NCBI GenBank assembly: GCA_036345935.2
Contig: JADWOT020000001.1
Location: 19,385,098 to 19,449,097, forward strand
Source of the DNA: Taenia hydatigena
Taxonomy: Eukaryota > Platyhelminthes > Cestoda > Cyclophyllidea > Taeniidae
Direction: 5' to 3'
Length of the DNA stretch: 64,000 nt
Shown here: piece after piece, positions 45,691 to 57,571 of the stretch
How positions within the stretch are numbered: the stretch's first letter is position 1
Layout: each line of letters begins with the position of its first letter
Notes under the pieces: model-generated
What the model was told of the DNA's origin: nothing
Databases searched by the model: none
What the model saw: the letters and a program-made list of their open reading frames with translations, nothing else
Program-made: the position numbers and the translations under genes

Positions 45691-48333
45691 CGAATTTCTT
45701 TAGCATTAGCCAAACCACTTTCAAGCATATACAGCTCACAATAATCGCACTGCCGACTACTTCACAACTACCTCGTATTGGCTTCACCTCACACCATACA
45801 ACTATCAAAGGCGACAGAACCTCAACATCATATTTTGAAAAATAAACAAGCGAAACTAATATTTGTAGGCCAACGATAACATCAGACTTAATTTATAAAA
45901 CATTTCGTCTTACAAGAAAGTACTCACCAGACTACTGCTTAGCACCAAAACACCGCATCCAGTCTTTCACAACTCCTCCGAACACAAAGTCACGCTACTT
46001 ATGTCCTGCGCAAGTGAACATTCAACATGGAGCGGGGAAACCTTCAGCAGGATCGATTGGTCGAATGTCTGCAACACCACATCTGTCAACGACGACGGCG
46101 ACGACGACGACGACAAGTTCAAGGGCGCATAGTGCCGTCTCAGTGGACTCCCATGGGATGGCTTCTACAGCCACATTCTCCTTCTTCGATACCACCGTCA
46201 GCAACGACGCATGTTGATGGCAGGACCCCATAACCACCACGAGACCTAACTAGTTAAATGCAAAAATAATGCGCTACCAAGTTTTGCGCCCAAAATTAGC
46301 ACCCAGTACTGTTCAATAATGTCTACATGCTTATCACAAAATACACCAAGGAAAAAAATACTCTTGCCGCAAATACAAAGATAAAAGGCACACACTTCAA
46401 AATGTAAACATGTCTAAAGTAGATTTCAAAGCAGCTCTGCAGCACTACTGCCCATTTCCACCCCAATTCATCGGCCTTTCTCAACGCGATATTAAGCCTG
46501 CCTACCAATTCAACACTAACCTCACATCCATCTCGTCTGTTTACCTCCCGACCATGCAATTATCCAATGCTTGAACCAAAAGAGCTAACATCCATCGCTA
46601 TGCCATCAAACGCAACATCATCATCCATGGCAAGATCCGCATTGCAGGTCAAAAGGAGACGCCCCCACAAATGACTTAAACATCCCACATTGCATATCAT
46701 TCCACACGATCATCACATGTAGCTTCATCACTACTGTAAATTCGTAGCATCCGAAACGTACAGAAGGAAAAAGTGGGAAAGCCGACACTCAAACCACTTC
46801 ACATTAGAATGAAGACTGAAATCAACCGCGCAATCGCAATTCAGCATACCAAATAAATATGATGAAGTTTCGCCATTTTAAATCAAAACTAGCATCTGGA
46901 TTTGATCTGCTCTATCTCTGGCTTTCAAGTACAACAAATAAACTGCCAAAACTCAGCAATGCTAACAGACTTACATACATGCATTTGTACGCATGTACAA
47001 AATAGTGAACCACAGTAAAGCAACCAATAAAGTGTTTCCAAAAATTCAAAGAGCAATGATCACAAAACCAAAAACTGGTATTTAAAGATGTATCAACCTC
47101 TGCTTAGGGCCCATGAAAATTTCGAGGCTTAATAATTTGCAACAAGTCTACAGAGCGACTTAAGCTACCACTGATAATGTATGCATTCAGCATGAAATCT
47201 GTGCCTTCGTCGTTCCCCTGATCACCACGCACTACATCTCGCCTGCTCCTTAGAAGCAAGTGTGGCGTCAAGGTCCATTTAGTCAAAGACCTAAAAAGGG
47301 ACGAACTAATACGCCATTCTTTTTGATTCAGGCAGTGCTGATTGAGCCGAAGTAGCATCTTGTACACTGAGCATCCTTATTCCTTCAAACTACTAACATC
47401 TCAAGCCACCTCAATTGACTTCTTGAGCAATCGACGTGATTCCTTGCTTCTCGAGGCTGCATACGGCAGGGGGATGTCGCTAGTACATCGCAGTCTCCAT
47501 TGCACTCCTGACGAACGTAATGCCACCTGAATCAGATAAGCCAGCAGAAGCCAGTCTGACACTTGACAAGATCAAGGGGCCCATGGCAAACCTCGATTTT
47601 ACGAATCCTCTTCCTCGAACCCATGACAATGCCAGTCACTTAGTTGAGGTGCCTACCACCTTGAGGAGAGTAAGTAGAGCTTTGGTCGCATCGCCTTTGT
47701 TGGATGATCGAAAAGCATCCTCCTACTGACAATTTCGTATTTTATGCCCTTGTGGCCCTTCTCAGTGCTACAGCTTGCCCTAGTTGTAGATGGATCCACT
47801 GACTGCAGACAATTTGTGCATCCATTATTCTGTACACATGCATTCCATTTACTTATGTACTTTGTATTCCATAACACCTGTTTCGTGCAGCTTTCAGGCC
47901 ACGAAAGAGTCTAATGAGCCATGTCATCAACGTTTAGCGACAACAAGTGCGTGTGATTGTGCCCTCAACTTTATCTAGGTGTCGATGTGTACGATTCATA
48001 CGTAATCACTTAATGCACGAATTCAACAAAGGCAACTGCAGAACTTTGAGACTTATCCGAGGATAAAAGTAGGCATATCACTTGAGCAGAACAATTATAT
48101 TCATAACGTAGAAATAATTTGTGCTTGTAGCGTGGCCCAGAGGTTAGGCCACCCGACGAATGTACGATGGGCGTCCAAGTGACCGTAGACGAGACTGAGA
48201 GCCCAACAATCAACAATCCATTACTATGCTAATCAGAAGTAGCATGGTGTTTGGTGCAGCTATGGACAACTAGCCGAGTCCTCAATTTTCCGGAGAAAAC
48301 ACATTAGTAATTCATGCTAACAGTGCACAGATG
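45691..48333. other. Right filler, no recognised gene
   Basis: No gene is recognised. A short (CGA)n run stands at about 46,088-46,113. A-rich, C-rich and G-poor sequence dominates 45,700-47,100, a strand bias clearly visible against the neighbouring arm. Short open frames (46,014-46,217 both strands; 47,520-47,729) have no identifiable motif. Confidence 0.45.
46088..46113 (+). repeat. (CGA)n microsatellite
   Basis: About eight CGA/CGG trinucleotides in a row. Confidence 0.85.
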
Positions 48334-48490
48334 TAATGCTTATCTTCTTCAAGTGTGCTTTGTAGGCCAGAGGAGAAGGAACAATTTGAACCTGATCGCC
48401 AAGCAGTGTGGTCCCTCTCTGAAGCGCACCACATCCTCGTCTTGAACTCTTCTACAGTATCTTTCTGTACTCTCTCTCTTACTACTAGTA
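48334..48490 (+). mobile_element. Gypsy leader/5' gag fragment, plus strand
   Basis: Aligns with the sense strand of the gypsy leader at about 9,130-8,975. Shared blocks are 'tgtaatgctta', 'aagtgtgctttgtaggccagagg', 'acaatttgaacctg', 'tgaactct' and the CT run. Orientation is opposite to the 6,441-9,130 element. It marks a second member of the family from which coding parts have been lost. The shared 'caatttgaacctg' block may contain the primer-binding region, but I could not match it to a specific tRNA. Confidence 0.75.
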
Positions 48491-51400
48491 GAGACGTCAA
48501 AGCGTGCTCAGCCTTCTAATAGTGAGGGTGAAAATGTCGTTCTAGACGAAGCGGCTGACCACCAGCGTATTAGCTGTGTGTTGCAGAATTGCCTGTGTCT
48601 CAACAAAGAGATTCAATTTGTGTTCGTGTCTTTTGCTTACGACGTACGTCTAAGGAAACGTAAGCATTACACTATTATATCAATAACAAGTGTGGAATGT
48701 CAAAAACCAGATAAATCAAACTTGGCATAAAGGTCGCTAGTTATCAAAGAAAAACCTAGAGAACGACTCACCGAGACCTTGTTTGTGGCGTGAAAATCAC
48801 TAAAATTATAACGTTGTGTTTAGAGTGTCCTACAAATGCCTTGCAAAACTGCATTTGCTTAGTCTTATTGGTTAAAAAAGAGAAGTTATGTTTTTGCTGT
48901 GATATTTAAGGTAGATTAGAAGTCCTGCAACAACTATTTGTTCTAATCGTCTCTAATACCCTTCTTGTGTGGCTAGCGGCGTATACGAAGGGATGACCTG
49001 AGTGTGCTCGTCGCTGTGCATGTTTCGTGGTTCGTGCTAGCGAGTCCAGGTATGTGAGTATTCATATTTGAAATTTTAGACTTATTTTATGCGTATACAT
49101 AGGTAACCCTTTATTATTGACATGAAAGTGTGGCTAGCGAATTTCGAGGCTTGCTGAATTCCTAGTTCGTGTAATGCTAAGATTCTGTTAACTCGCCTAA
49201 TTAAATGCCTAAGCGCATTTTACATTAGGGTGATGTCTGCTGATTTTGGCTGTTGTAAGTCTTTTGCAAGTCATGATGAAGGGTGAGGAGTCTGAATTTA
49301 CTATTATTGGTTACCACTACTTCATTTGTGGCTGACGAATCGCGTATTAAATCGATGGACTTGCCGCTTGAGAGCAGTCGAACTGATTGAGACGAAACAG
49401 AGGTAACCTTCCTGGTTATGTGGCATTCATTGAAGAAACGTCAAAATTGATTCGAGGAAACTGTAAGCGGATAATGCAGCGATTGTGTGGTGCAAATCTC
49501 TACCCCAGGTTTTCGTCTCTAGCACATAGTTGAACTGAAACTGTTGGCTGCAGTCATTCTAGTAGTTCATTGTGGGAGTTCACTTATCATGTGGCGTTCG
49601 CATGGCTTCCTTTCCTTTGCTCTAGTCGATAAAGAAGTTGCTGACTGCAACGACAAGTGCAAATGAAAAGTTGCATGCTGACTTCGGTGAATGGATAAAG
49701 AATTATGATTGTTGGGAAGGTGGGAAGACGGTTTGGGTGTGACGTCATCCATCGTTCCACTGAGAGATGGCATAACACTAGGAATCGTCTGAGCGTGGAC
49801 GTGAGGGGAGATGCGAAATATCTTGGACTCGAAAATGCTCAAATCATAAATCGATGGTTTATTTCTAGTTCGTGATATTATTTAGGCCTATTCATGCGGG
49901 AATTTGATATCTTTCTAAGTAAATTACATGTCTTGAGCAGCAGGCGGTGAGCTGGAATGATTTCAGCATATGGATTTGATTTATTCGCTTCCGAGAAATG
50001 CTACTGCACGCCATTTTTCAGTTGTAAAGGATATGATCAATGCTCCCTCTTCGCTGTACAGTCGCTGGTGCGCCAAAAGACTTGGCACTCTTTCATCATA
50101 AAGCTTGCTGCACAATTTGATAATGTGTGATTAATTTAGCACTCCTTGGATGAGGCGGAGAAATGCAGTGAAGGCGAACGCTCGCGGTGTTGCGTCCTTG
50201 GTGGGACTACAGGTGTCACGAGATGGATTCTTTCCTCGCCTCTTTTCTCGGCCGTGAGTGCAGCTGAGGTCTTGGTGACTGTTGCCTTGTAGGAGGTACA
50301 GCAAGTGTTCATTCTCTTCTTACCAACGTTGCATGCATTTGATGCGCTGATTAATGCAGAGTGGCCTAATGTCGTCTCTCGAACGCGTTTTCCTTATTTG
50401 TTTGGTATAATTGGCTGATGTGAAGTGCTATAAGCATATTGGGTGAGATTGGAGAAGTGAAACACACGTAGGGGTGTTCTTGGTGAATAAATGCATTTAT
50501 TTTATGCAAACGAGCTTTTGATGAAAAAAAACAATGGAGTATCTAAGCTGTTGTGAGTCCTTTGAAAAGAGGATGGGCGAAGTCATATTTTGAGGGTTCA
50601 TCCTTTTTCTTAACGTACTCTATGAATCGGTCATTTGGTGGCCTCTTTAGCTAGATGTTGCTTGCATTGGACACGAGCTTGCCGATGAACACGCAGGGCT
50701 GCGGTGTCCCTTTTGCAACTTCGTGGCCTATCTTTCATCTGTGGAGCGCCACAACAGTAGTCTCTGTTGTGTTTTTTTTTTCATTTCCTTCCATGCATCT
50801 CCGTTGGATTATAGTAGTGTTGTCATTGGCATTCAGTGTTTTCTAATTGTTAATGGTTAATAAGGCATTAGTGCCCATAACGATTCAGTTGTTAGGTTGA
50901 GTTGGCACAACTGATTGTCTGTGTGGTTTGGCCCAAGTTAGCACTCTGCAGCGAAGATGGCAGCAAGGCGTATGAACTGCACGTGAGAAAACATTACGTT
51001 CGTGAGTGATGGTAGTCAACATCCATCCTAGTCATCGTGGTGTCTCAGTGGGGAGGTGGAACTTGTCCTTGTAAATTCACAGAGGCGAGTTGGTGGCGGA
51101 TGCACTAACGAGGCCGATCAGAAGTATTTCTGACGTCAATTCTCTTACAGGCTCTGCCTCAAAGGAATGAAGTAAAAAACTTGCATCTGCTTCGCATATA
51201 GTGAGGGCGTTACGCAGAAATGTTGGGCTAGTCTTTGTCATGAGCTCAGCAAGGCGTTTGTGTAATGGACTTTAATGCAAATACCGATTTCATTGCAGTG
51301 CTTTGACATTATAATTATTCATTTTTGAGTTAACGGTTACCCTTCAGTGCCTGATTGTAAGTTTTTTCATCTATCCTGCTGTCACTTTCACTAACCGCCT

Positions 51401-52689
51401 TTATACCTCGTTAATCAGTAACATCGATTTTTACCGTTATCCCCACTTTCCTAACTGGCAAGGAGTGCGATGCGACAAAGGCGATGGCTGACATATGACG
51501 ATTGAAGCGACACGTCTTAACAACTTTGAGCTTCCTTCTGCAATATCATCACCAAGATCGCCAATTTGGATTAGCCGTCAACAGTCTCCTCGACATGCCA
51601 ATCACCTTCTGCTGCTGCAGTGCTGCACTTAGCGCTGGCGCGGGTGACGTCTCCTTTGCCAAATTCCTCATTCCACTAATAGCCCTCGCCCGCCAACTGT
51701 ACTTCTTTGTACTCCTTTTGTATTAGGTGGCAGGCAGATGGTGCCACCGACTTGCTGATCACGGTTGTCGGTTCTGAAATCGAGGACACTAATGCTGATG
51801 GTTGTGGTGCCACTGCTGTTGCCTTTGTGCCTTCCGTTGAGGCTATGGATTTGGTGACGTGGCAGTTCGTCGGTGTGATATGGAGCGTGCAGGTACTGTA
51901 GATGGTGGGGACGAATGATCTCATGAGATGGCGGGATATGCAGCACCAGTGGTTTATTTGCTCGTTGTGATCTTGCGGAAAAGATGGAGAGGGGATTTCG
52001 CGACGTCAACTTTGCTCGAACTGCAAGTTCTCTTCCCTTTTTTTATTATAAACGCTGACGGAAGTAAACTGAACATTTATTTGGCTAATCAATAGGCACT
52101 GAAATTCAGCTTAGATATTTGCCTCTTTTTCCTATTCTTTAAACTAGCCGAAAATTATGAAGACTCTTTAGTCGACTGTCATTTGTTTGTAAAATCCAAA
52201 CTTTCTTTACTAATGCTATGTGTGCTAGATTTCATCAGGATGCTTGCAAGACTACCGCCTGCATTGTATGCTCCTTTACAAAGATTATCCTTATTTGCTA
52301 AGATTTTAAAATACTGGGACTGCTGCCTGATGGTTGAATACGGCCGGTTGTGGTCTGCGACGAACCTGTGCTTAGACCACCCAATAAAGTGACTCACATT
52401 GCATGTACTTCCCAGTCGTAGAGTGAGCACTTTGAGTGACGTTTGGTGTGGTTTTGCGCTGTGTGATGACTACAAACCGAATGGTGTTTGTCCACAGTAC
52501 GCGAAATGTACTTCGTCGTTGTCAAATGTCTGACGGGTTCGACTAGTTAAGGTTTCCGTCTAACTTTCGAGTGATATTCGCTAAAGGAATGACAAGAAAA
52601 GAAAGCCGTGGGAACTTGCCACCAAAGTTGGGCTTCTTTTTATGCATTTATAGGTAGATCAAACTTGAATGAGAATTCTTCAGCTTGTG
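48491..52689. other. Right filler continued, nothing recognised
   Basis: Apart from a T-run near 50,769-50,780 I see no repeat partner, RNA gene or domain. Two overlapping open frames at 51,668-52,009 (minus) and 51,707-51,901 (plus) cannot be told apart as coding or not. The stretch is slightly T- and G-rich on the plus strand, in contrast to 45,700-47,100. Confidence 0.45.
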
Positions 52690-53127
52690 GCTAACCGTGG
52701 TTCAAATGAGAAGATCTCGAGCCAGATTGTAACAAAGTGAAAGCATTCGGTATGTGAGCACCTCATGGTGGTGGAGCGTTTGTCTGTGTTGTCGCTGCAC
52801 CAAGGCGTCTCTCCCTCTTTTAAAAGCCTTTTACGATTTTCTATTGGTAATCGGAGATCTGCTGAGTCGTGTGTTGCGTTTTTATGAGGTGCTCTCGAGA
52901 AAGACTGACTGAATGGGAGCATTCTGTATGTAAGCACCACCTGGTAGTAGGGTGTTTGCCCAAGTTATCGCGGCACCAACGCGTCTCTCCTCCTTTCAGA
53001 TCCCCTTCACGTTGTTCAGTGTTGCGAAGGAGAACTGCTGTGACAGTTGCCTGCTGCGTTTGTTATGAGGAGCTCTTGAGAGAGACTGACGACGAAGTGA
53101 TATCATTCTGAATACGTTCGCATTGCC
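52690..53127 (+). repeat. Third cluster of the ~170-bp tandem repeat
   Basis: Two to three units. The landmark occurs at about 52,788 ('gttgtcgctgcaccaaggcgtctctcc') and 52,963 ('gttatcgcggcaccaacgcgtctctcc'), 175 bases apart, with the same GAGGAGCTCTTGAGAGAG and GCATTCTGTATGT blocks. Orientation is as in the left arm (plus), opposite to the adjacent right arm. Confidence 0.75.
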
Positions 53128-53135
53128 CTATAAAA

Positions 53136-53745
53136 TCCCCTTTTCTGTGCTGAACTGCAAAGACAGCGCTACAGTTCCTCGTCGTACCATTGTACAACTG
53201 AACAATCCATCTCCTTCACTGTTTCTGAGCAATTCAGTGCTTAAAAATCTGCCCTCACTACGAGCTGTCCTGCTATCTGGTAGTGTTGGAATTGTCTAAC
53301 CATTGTGGGTGGAGGTGGCGAACAGTTCACGGTCCCTTTGCACTTTTCTGTCTTATTTTTGCCGAGTCTGATACTGGCGTAGGTGATGACGTGTTCTCTT
53401 TGTTTTTTGCCCCCTTGGGATAGTCTGTCGAGTATGGCTACACCACTAGCGTCTGCATCCAGTGCGAAGGGTAGTGCGCCGGCCTTTAACGTTGGTAAGG
53501 CTTGGATCGGTGCTGAGCGGTTTTTATTCTAGTTCTTCTGACGCTTTATGATGCTCGGTCTCCCACTTGAATTTCTTTTTTTGCAAGCTCTCTGATCGCT
53601 TTATGCAGGAGCTAGCGATCTTGTCCATTAACGAAGCGCCTGCAGTAGTTCGCCAAGTCAGTGAAACTGCGAAACTGTCTCTGTTTAGTTGGCGTTGATT
53701 AAGCGTTCACTTGCTTTATACAGTCTTGAGGGTCTAAGCGACTAC
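53136..53745 (-). pseudogene. pol: Gypsy RT-RNase H fragment, heavily decayed
   Basis: The block 53,136-53,400 aligns with 6,545-6,810 of the first element: 'ccccttttctgtgctg', 'cagttcctcgt', 'gcgtaggtgatgacgtgttctct' match in the same orientation, and translate on the minus strand to the RNase H region. Upstream on the minus strand, 53,640-53,700 reads as the ANYCRRFV motif of the RT-RNase H connection. Many stops and indels. Cut off at about 53,745 by a small repeated block. Confidence 0.75.
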
Positions 53746-53747
53746 TG

Positions 53748-53848
53748 CGCGATCCCCAATGGACAATCGTCAGTACCTCCCACCTCTCGAAGTGGCTCAG
53801 CGACACAGCTCAGCCATCACGGAGCTCGGTGGCAGTTGCAAAGGGACA
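53748..53848 (+). repeat. 100-bp block repeated at 55,414-55,513
   Basis: 'gcgatccccaat..aagtgg..agcgacac..ctcagccatcac' followed by 'ggtggcagttgcaaaggg' lines up in the same orientation with the right-arm block 'gcgatccccaatt..aaagtggggaagcgacac..ctcagccatcacg..ccgtggcatttacaaggg'. Identity is roughly 75%. It abuts the inner end of the right outer arm and is not present at the end of the left arm. Confidence 0.65.
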
Positions 53849-54381
53849 GGAATATAAGTTCCTATCAATCGACAAGCTCGAAGACGCACTTCATGATTTA
53901 CTTTGATAAGTGAAATGCACTAGTTGCGACAATACTGGAACGATGACGCACGTGAATGAGGTTAGTGAGGAGGGGACTATGATGAGGCAGGGTTATAGCG
54001 CAGCTTACCCCTACTTTCTACGACTTCTATCTCCGTTGACACTTTGGAGTCAAACGACAGAGGGGTGGGTCGGAGTGTTACAGACAGATTAGGACGGAGG
54101 CGGTAGAGGTGAATGATGAGATGTGGAACAAAGGTGAGTAGATATCGAAGCAGGACTGAGGCATTAAGGAAGAACTGAATGGTGGAAACGACGATAACGT
54201 GGGAAGTAAGATGGATGTTAGAAGGCGGTGGAATGCGCATGCGGGTATATGTGATTAACCCCCCCCCTGATCGGATCGGTGCCACGCGTTGTGGGATGGC
54301 TTCTTGGGGGACTCCACGGGGGCAGGCATCACTGGCCTCTGTGCTTCACTTCGATTTGCTCGTCCTCCCACTTGTTTGCCA

Positions 54382-54552
54382 GCTTTTGGTTAATTAATGC
54401 GGGGTTATTGATCTTGGCAAAGCCTTTAACAAAACGCCTGTAGTAATTTGCCAAGCTAAGGAACCTGTCAAGCTCTATCTAGTTGGTTATTGTTGGCCCC
54501 ATTTCTCGCCTGCTTTGTGTGGTTTTGGGCGACTGATACCTCATTCGACCAT
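54382..54552 (-). pseudogene. pol: Gypsy RT-RNase H junction scrap (right outer arm)
   Basis: Mirror of 14,960-15,130; the minus strand carries the same LANYYRRFVKGF motif. It lies about 0.8 kb from the separate gypsy fragment 53,136-53,745, which contains its own version of the same motif, so these are two insertions, not one. Confidence 0.78.
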
Positions 54553-55748
54553 ACTCTATATCTCTTGAATGTGTGGTCTTGGGCATTGGAGAAAGGGACA
54601 AATCTTTAGATTATCTTGACTCTTTTCGAAGAAGCTGAATCGAAGCTCGAGACCGGTGGAGTGGTTCTCTGTTCCTACTCCCCAGATTAAATTTGTCAAG
54701 GAGTAATTATCTTGGGAGAGACTGCGCATTATCAGAAAAGCGGTTAAATTCCCCTTCTTCATTTTCTCTGTTCTCTGAAAATTGGTAGTTAATAATTGTC
54801 ATGTACACGGCACAGATCCCAGCAGCTATAATGTTCATGTGAGGGCAGGTTTTTGGACCTGTTTCTATCGAACAGGTGTTGCTGACCTTGTAAGGTTTGT
54901 CTCTCATGTTCTCGATATAAAATTGCATTGGTGAATGCCAATGGTAACGTAATCGTACTCCATGTTTATATGTGCACTCCGATTATTCAAGCTTCGCGTA
55001 TTGTGGTTGTGAACATTGACGGAACTAATTTGCTAGCTTATTATTCATCTCGTGTAAACTTCAAGAGCATTTCGGCCTCTTTTAAGTCACCGATAAGTGC
55101 TTAGAAGAAGAAGAAGAAGAAAATTTAGACAGAGAAGGTAAGAGGTTTTTCTGAGGCGCCCCATAGCGTTGATAAACGATAGGAACAGTTAGATTTGAGG
55201 GGTCAGGGTGGGTCATGCAACTACTTTAGTTGAGGCATCCGCTCCTAGGGTGCAGAAGAAGGATTTGCACCAGGTTGAGACGATTCATCGCCCGCATCTT
55301 CAACAACACATGCTGTCTGTGCGGACGCATGGCAAAGAAGTCCGTCATACAGGGCGATGTTCCACAGTACACAAGTTATGACTTTTACGGCGGAGTGAGT
55401 TAACAAATGCTATGCGATCCCCAATTAAGGACCCTCAGTGGCACCAACTCTTCAAAGTGGGGAAGCGACACACCTCAGCCATCACGCACCTCCGTGGCAT
55501 TTACAAGGGCACAACAATCGTCGAGTACGCCCAGATGGTCTCTCGTGGAATATAAATCAACTCAAAACACCGATGGGACACAACAAGTTGAGTAATTCTC
55601 ATTCCTACTGATGAGATCCAAAGGCTATTGCAGGTTCCCTTGCCTAAAAAGCAAATACATACAAAATGATTACACATGGTTGATACAAACTGTTGACCAG
55701 GAGGCGCCAGTTGGTGATTTGAAGCCAATATCGACTCATTCAGCACCG

Positions 55749-56870
55749 ATTTACGAAAAAGTGCTGTGTTGGAGACGCGGAATAGCAGGCTACAGCGCTA
55801 TTTACACGAGGCACACATGTAGAGAATGCACCCATTTTGTCACAGTCTGCCTCGAGAAATTCGCACAGCAAAAACAGGAGGCAACCAATTCATCAGCTGT
55901 CCTCTTTATTAATGAAAACTCGAAGGGGACTAGAAGGAGCGCCGCGCTGGTGCCACGATGACACTGTCACTGCGCTATTGAGAAGGGCTGCCCATGTAGC
56001 GAATGCATCAATTCCGTCACCAACTTACTCAGGAACTCCTAATAACAAAACAGGCGGCTACCAACCAAACAGTTCCTCATTTGCAAATTAAAAATTTAAG
56101 AAGGTTATTGTTGGTACGACGATAACCCAGACTATCGTCCTATTACCGACAAGTGCCCATCTATAAAATGCGTCCATTTCATCACCATCTTACACGAGAC
56201 CTCCTCGGAGCAAAAAATAGGAGGCAGCAGCCTGAGCAGTTCTCCTTCTCAACATTAAGATTTCGTAACGGACATAAAAGGAACGAAGCGTTGCTACCGC
56301 GATAACAGCACATACTCTGCTGTTAGCGTGAGGTGGCCATAAAAAAGGTGCGTCCAGATCGTCACGATCTGACAAGAGAGCTCCGCAGAACAAAAACAGA
56401 AAGAAACTGGCTGAGCAGTTTTCCACCTTAACAAAACATTAAACCGATTTAAAAGAAGTGTCGGATTGCAACCGAGACAACACCAGCTACGGCGCGTGTA
56501 ACATGAGGTCTCAATGCATGGAAGCACACCTTACGCCACAATCTACCTCGAAAAATTCTCATCACTACCGCGCTCTTACCAAAGGTTGCTCACACATAAA
56601 CTGCTTTCATTTCGCCACAACCTGTCTCGAGAGCTCATCCCAACAAACGCAGGAAACGACTGGCTTAGCAGTTCCATTTTCCAACAATAAAAACAGTGAA
56701 GCGAATTTTATGGGAGAGACGCGTCGGTGCCACGATAACACAGGCTACCTCGCTTTTATCAAGCGGTGCTCGTTTATAAAATGCTTTCATTTCGTCATTT
56801 ACAAGGGGAGAACAATCGTCGGGTGCACCTCTGTGGTCACCGAATGGCTAAAGAATACCTCAAAACAGCT
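55749..56870 (-). repeat. Degenerate ~170-bp tandem array (right arm)
   Basis: Mirror image of 11,090-12,200, unit for unit. No unit gain or loss is apparent between the arms, which supports duplication of the whole array as a block. Confidence 0.75.
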
Positions 56871-57544
56871 ATAAGAGGCAACGAAATACAGTTCTCATTC
56901 TCACTGGTGTCGAATCAAAACAGAGCCAAGATCCTTGCCTTGCCGTCGAGATTCGCAGAGTCATTTGTGGTTGGGACGTAGCCTTCTGCGCCACCGATAG
57001 ACGAGTTATTAAGGACGAATGTCGATTGTGTCCTCTGTGTGTGTGCAGTCACCTCACTGACATGCCAATGCAGCATACTACTGTCGCCAACTTAAGTAGT
57101 GCATCGGACAATTGAAGTGCCTCTTGAGTCTCGCAAATGTAGCCTGCTATTTGTAAGAACAGAAGAACTTGCTGCAATGCATTTTGGTTCAAGTGATTTT
57201 GCCACAAAGAATGCTGCCTACTTTCTTCCTTATGTTGTTTTAGACGATGCAGGTTAGTCACGAGTGGTTCTGCCGGCAATCCCCTCTGACCGTTACACAT
57301 TACAAAGGGCTACAGCGTTCAGAGAGCATTGTTTTGCATGTCCAAACGCGATCCAATATCTGCATTGCAATTAAAGGGAATGCCGAACTCTCGCGTTGCT
57401 TGTGTCTACTAATTCTGATTCTTGGGACATTATAAAACTATGTTAGGCCACTCAAAGCAGCTGGCACCGAATCAGCCTCACAGGCCTTCACTGAAATTGC
57501 CTGCGAGCTTACCATTGTTGAGTAAGACCGGTTACAGTCCTTCC

Positions 57545-57571
57545 TTCTCCTCCTCCTCCTCTTCCTCCTCG
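57545..57571 (+). repeat. (TCC)n/(TTC)n microsatellite in R copy 3
   Basis: The shortest of the four homologous tracts, about nine trinucleotides. Confidence 0.88.

Larger units (their letters stand above)
53849..56976 (-). repeat. Large inverted repeat, right outer arm
   Basis: Reverse complement of 10,984-12,833 plus 14,409-15,660. Lacks the left-only 1.58 kb and has a GAA run (55,103-55,124) at that point. Contains the mirrored ~170-bp array (55,749-56,870) and the gypsy scrap (54,382-54,552). At 56,976/56,977 the arm passes without spacer into the interior of repeat R. Confidence 0.9.

Noticed and set aside
48121..48190. A-box-like 'gtggcccagaggttaggcc', also seen in unit B as 'gtggcccagaggtcacc'
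   Set aside because: No B box at a workable distance; the similarity is limited to about 15 bases.
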